Positions 61,207 to 64,000 of a stretch of 64,000 nucleotides of DNA are shown here, in pieces (within the stretch, counting starts at the first letter, position 1; the number at the start of each line of letters is the position of its first letter). The position numbers and the translations under genes are program-made. The notes beneath the pieces are model-generated. The model was not told the DNA's origin, ran no database searches, and worked only from the letters and a program-made list of their open reading frames with translations. Source of the stretch: an uncultured Odoribacter sp. (GTDB lineage Bacteria; Bacteroidota; Bacteroidia; Bacteroidales; Marinifilaceae). The stretch lies in NCBI GenBank assembly GCA_910589025.1, contig CAJURM010000007.1, positions 1-64,000 on the forward strand, read 5' to 3'.

Positions 61207-63258
61207 TTATTTAATCAACTCCACGCTTCTCTTCACAAAGTTATTTAAGGCCTCACCTTTCAACAGACCGTTCGCCAACAGAGCCAAATCGATTAACTGA
61301 CCAACAATTTTATTCTCTTTTCCATACTCTTCCAACAAGCTTTCTTTCTGTTTTCTCATGCTGTCCAGCTTCTCGTTAAACTCTTTCAGGCGATCCTTGT
61401 CCACTTGCGGAATCTCCTCATCCTTCCTGCCCTTATTCAGCTCTTCCAGCTCTGTTTTCTTGCCTTCAATTTCACGAATTTCAAAATTAATCGGCTCCAG
61501 TTTGGATGTCATTTCATGTCTCTCACTTTCCAACACACCTTTCACCAACTTATGGTCTGTATTCACCACCAAAGTATACTGATCACCCATTGCACCATAG
61601 AAGCCCATTCCTGGATTCATCGCTGCCATCTCCTTCATTCGACGCATAAATTCAGAACGGGTCACAACCACCGGATCGCCATCTTCTCCTAATGCTTCAA
61701 AATTAACGAAAAACATGCCATTATCCTTAGGCAATTGAGAGGTGAAAACAGGTCTCAATTCCTCCTGTTCTGCTTCACTCAGCTCCGTTTTACGCACATC
61801 CTCTTTCTGTATCAGTTTCTCCAACACATCCGCGTCCACCCGCAAATATTTGTGATCGGTATGCTTCTGCTCCAGGTAATTGATGAAATGCGTATCCAGT
61901 TGTCCGTCCATCAATAAAACATTATATCCTTTTGCCTTAGCTCTTTCAATATAACTGAACTGCTCTGTTGCATCCGTTGCATACAGAGAAACCAAATTCT
62001 TATCCTTATCCGTCTGGTTTGTATTCACCAAATTGTCATATTCCTCGAAAGTAAAATACTTGCCATCCGTATCCTTAAAGAGGAAGATACTGTCAGCCCG
62101 TTCTGCAAATTTCTCATCTGTGAGCATACCGTATTGGATAAAAACTTTCAAATCATCCCATTTCTTCTCATAATCAACCCGGTTATTCGTAAAAATATCG
62201 CTCAGACTATCCGCAACCTTTTTGGTAATATGATTGGATATTTTCTTCACATTCCGGTCGCTCTGTAAATACGAACGCGACACATTCAAAGGAATATCCG
62301 GAGAGTCGATCACTCCATGCAACAAAGTCAGGTATTCCGGCACAATTCCTTCTACTGAATCAGTCACATACACCTGATTGCTGTACAACTGGATTTTATT
62401 CTTCTGAATTTCAAACTTATTGTTGATTTTCGGAAAATAGAGAATACCGGTCAGATTGAAGGGATAGTCCACATTCAAGTGGATGTGGAACAACGGATCC
62501 TCCGCCATCGGATACAATTGGTGATAAAAATTCAGATAATCTTCCTCTTTCAGGTCAGAAGGCTTACGAGTCCATGCAGGATTAACATCATTTATCACAT
62601 TGTCCTCGTCCGTATCCACCTGTTTGCCCTCCTTCCACTCTTTCTTCTTGCCGAAAACAATCTCCACCGGCAAGAACTTACAGTATTTGTTCAGCAACTC
62701 GCTGATTTTGTTCTCCTCCAGGAAATCCTTGTCTTCCTCATTGATATGCATTACAATATCCGTTCCCCGCTCCTCCTTTTCTACATCTTCCAGCGTATAT
62801 TCGGGGTCACCGTTGCAACTCCATTTCACTGCCTGCGCCCCCTCCTTATATGAGCGGGTCACAATATCCACCCGACTGCTCACCATAAATGCAGAATAGA
62901 AGCCCAAACCGAAATGTCCGATAATCGTTGCCGCATCATCCTTATGTTTTTCCAAAAACTCCTCTGCCCCAGAAAAAGCAATCTGATTGATATACTTCTC
63001 CACTTCATCACGCGTCATACCGATACCCCGGTCAGAAACCGTCAACGTACCTGCCTCTTTATCAGCCTTCACCCGAATTTTCACCTCCCCCAACTCTCCG
63101 GAATACTCACCCGAAGAAGCCAGCACTTTCAGTTTCTGCGTGGCATCCACCGCATTCGACACAATTTCACGCAAGAAAATATCATGATCGGAATAAAGAA
63201 ATTTTTTGATAATCGGAAACAAATCCTTTGTAGAAACACCAATTTTACCTGTTGTCAT
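61207..63258 (-). CDS. htpG: Hsp90 chaperone HtpG
   Basis: The 683-residue protein has the GHKL ATP-binding domain: FLREIVSNAVDATQKLK, SDRGIGMTRDEVEKYI, GHFGLGFYSAFMV. The middle domain shows PLNVSRSYLQSDRNVKKI, and the C-terminal dimerisation domain ends NNFVKRSVELIK. It is slightly longer than E. coli HtpG, with a linker near residues 565-600. It is a single leftward gene between a terminator and cinA. Confidence 0.97.
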   Translation of the reverse strand: MTTGKIGVSTKDLFPIIKKFLYSDHDIFLREIVSNAVDATQKLKVLASSGEYSGELGEVKIRVKADKEAGTLTVSDRGIGMTRDEVEKYINQIAFSGAEEFLEKHKDDAATIIGHFGLGFYSAFMVSSRVDIVTRSYKEGAQAVKWSCNGDPEYTLEDVEKEERGTDIVMHINEEDKDFLEENKISELLNKYCKFLPVEIVFGKKKEWKEGKQVDTDEDNVINDVNPAWTRKPSDLKEEDYLNFYHQLYPMAEDPLFHIHLNVDYPFNLTGILYFPKINNKFEIQKNKIQLYSNQVYVTDSVEGIVPEYLTLLHGVIDSPDIPLNVSRSYLQSDRNVKKISNHITKKVADSLSDIFTNNRVDYEKKWDDLKVFIQYGMLTDEKFAERADSIFLFKDTDGKYFTFEEYDNLVNTNQTDKDKNLVSLYATDATEQFSYIERAKAKGYNVLLMDGQLDTHFINYLEQKHTDHKYLRVDADVLEKLIQKEDVRKTELSEAEQEELRPVFTSQLPKDNGMFFVNFEALGEDGDPVVVTRSEFMRRMKEMAAMNPGMGFYGAMGDQYTLVVNTDHKLVKGVLESERHEMTSKLEPINFEIREIEGKKTELEELNKGRKDEEIPQVDKDRLKEFNEKLDSMRKQKESLLEEYGKENKIVGQLIDLALLANGLLKGEALNNFVKRSVELIK

Positions 63259-63379
63259 ATCACTTGTATTTTTACGTTTTTAATTACGTTTTTCATTCAA
63301 CGCTTATTTCACGGCAATTGTTGTGCCAAAACATAAATACTGACAATATGACAAAAAGAATATTTTTCTGGCAGATTCG

Positions 63380-64000
63380 TTACAATTCTTCCATGAGTAG
63401 TTCCATCGCTTTCACCGCGGCCTTGGCAATATTCCTTTCCCGGGTATATGAAAAGACAAACCTACGGGCTATGGTTCTTTTAGGAGTAGCAATGCCAATC
63501 CACACTGTCCCCACCGGCTTTTCCTCTGTTCCCCCCGGTCCAGCCACCCCGGTCGTGGCAATAGCATAATCTGCACCAGTCAGCTTCATCACCCCATCAG
63601 CCATTTGTCTGACCACCGGTTCACTCACAGCACCAAATTGTTCTATATCGGCAGCATCCACACCCAGAAAATTCACTTTCATCTCATTAGTATATGCTAC
63701 CACACCTCCTTTATAATACTCCGAACACCCTGCCACCGAGGTTATCAAATGAGCAATATACCCTCCCGTACAACTTTCTGCTGTCGCAACCGTCTTGCCA
63801 CAACTGCGAAGCATACCTCCAAACTGTTTCTCCACCGTATCCTCCTCCCCTTCTGTATAGTGCAGGCCTTCCAAAGCCTCCTTTAAGGTCATATAACAAG
63901 TCTCCAAACAAGTAATAGCTTCCCCCTTAGCCGTTACCCTTAACTTCACCAAACCCGGTGAGGGCAGATAAGCCAAACCGACTCCCGCCGGCAAATGATT
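63380..64000 (-). CDS. cinA: CinA family nicotinamide-nucleotide amidohydrolase (N-terminus outside the window)
   Basis: The visible 206 codons run open into the right edge. The C-terminal amidohydrolase domain is complete: TVATAESCTGGYIAHLITSV with the conserved Cys and Thr, YKGGVVAYTNEMKVNFLGV, GADYAIATTGVAGPGGTEEKPVGTVWIG, and ERNIAKAAVKAMELL. The first visible residues (NHLPAGVGLAYLPSPGLVKLRV) belong to the linker after the molybdopterin-binding-like (COG1058) domain, so the full protein is probably the two-domain form. It deamidates nicotinamide mononucleotide in pyridine nucleotide recycling, which goes with the nad genes upstream in the window. Confidence 0.92.
   Translation of the reverse strand, partial: NHLPAGVGLAYLPSPGLVKLRVTAKGEAITCLETCYMTLKEALEGLHYTEGEEDTVEKQFGGMLRSCGKTVATAESCTGGYIAHLITSVAGCSEYYKGGVVAYTNEMKVNFLGVDAADIEQFGAVSEPVVRQMADGVMKLTGADYAIATTGVAGPGGTEEKPVGTVWIGIATPKRTIARRFVFSYTRERNIAKAAVKAMELLMEEL

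Overview
The window looks like chromosomal DNA from a gut-type Bacteroidota (order Bacteroidales), most likely a relative of Odoribacter/Butyricimonas. The reasons are promoters of the Bacteroidota type (TTTG, about 19-20 bp, TAnnTTTG), type IX secretion (T9SS) components and a T9SS cargo C-terminal domain, a serine-type sulfatase, a PPi-type phosphofructokinase, and a phosphate butyryltransferase. The genus is inferred, not proven. No phage, insertion sequence or CRISPR array was found.

Positions 1-14891 hold one leftward six-gene run (the last gene leaves the window). In transcription order it encodes a PKD-domain lipoprotein, an outer-membrane beta-barrel protein, a 1,492-residue exported protein of unknown family, a fibronectin-III protein, a large SprB-repeat protein with a T9SS sorting domain, and a TANFOR-like/FN3 protein. 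All six start with export signals and the gaps are 6-13 bp, so this reads as a dedicated cell-surface assembly locus. It is the most novel part of the window. A small accessory patch follows (15306-17050): two unknown convergent genes sharing a TTAA stop, an 11-bp tandem repeat array and a terminator.

Positions 17074-33299 are mostly housekeeping: a TPR protein, PepD dipeptidase, PPi-phosphofructokinase, glucose-6-phosphate isomerase, bifunctional nuclease, serine dehydratase, RNase P RNA, YqgE, DUF4294, HolA, GmhB, an ATP-grasp-like protein, a U32 protein (RlhA-like), BioD, an OmpA lipoprotein and phosphate butyryltransferase. A frameshifted remnant resembling the C-terminus of a choloylglycine (bile salt) hydrolase family protein sits at 28748-28998.

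Positions 33442-41164 carry a DUF418 membrane protein, a short orphan ORF, a BASS-family transporter, a transglutaminase-like lipoprotein, a dihydroorotate-dehydrogenase-like protein, YggS, an intergenic region with a 22-bp perfect palindrome, TruA, a DUF4105/Lnb-like protein and tRNA-Phe with a textbook promoter.

Positions 41249-49946 run leftward and include two T9SS components, a PorE-like OmpA/PD40/TPR lipoprotein with an extra SPOR-like domain and a PorW/SprE-like TPR lipoprotein, separated by alanine dehydrogenase and TsaE, then an Mrp ATPase. Positions 50145-64000 hold a small lipoprotein, a YgjP-type metalloprotease, a small unknown protein, AroC, a SlyD-like isomerase, the NAD genes nadB-nadC-(sulfatase)-nadA, PheT, HtpG and the C-terminal part of CinA. 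The T9SS genes and the surface locus together suggest that the SprB-repeat protein is exported by the host's own T9SS.
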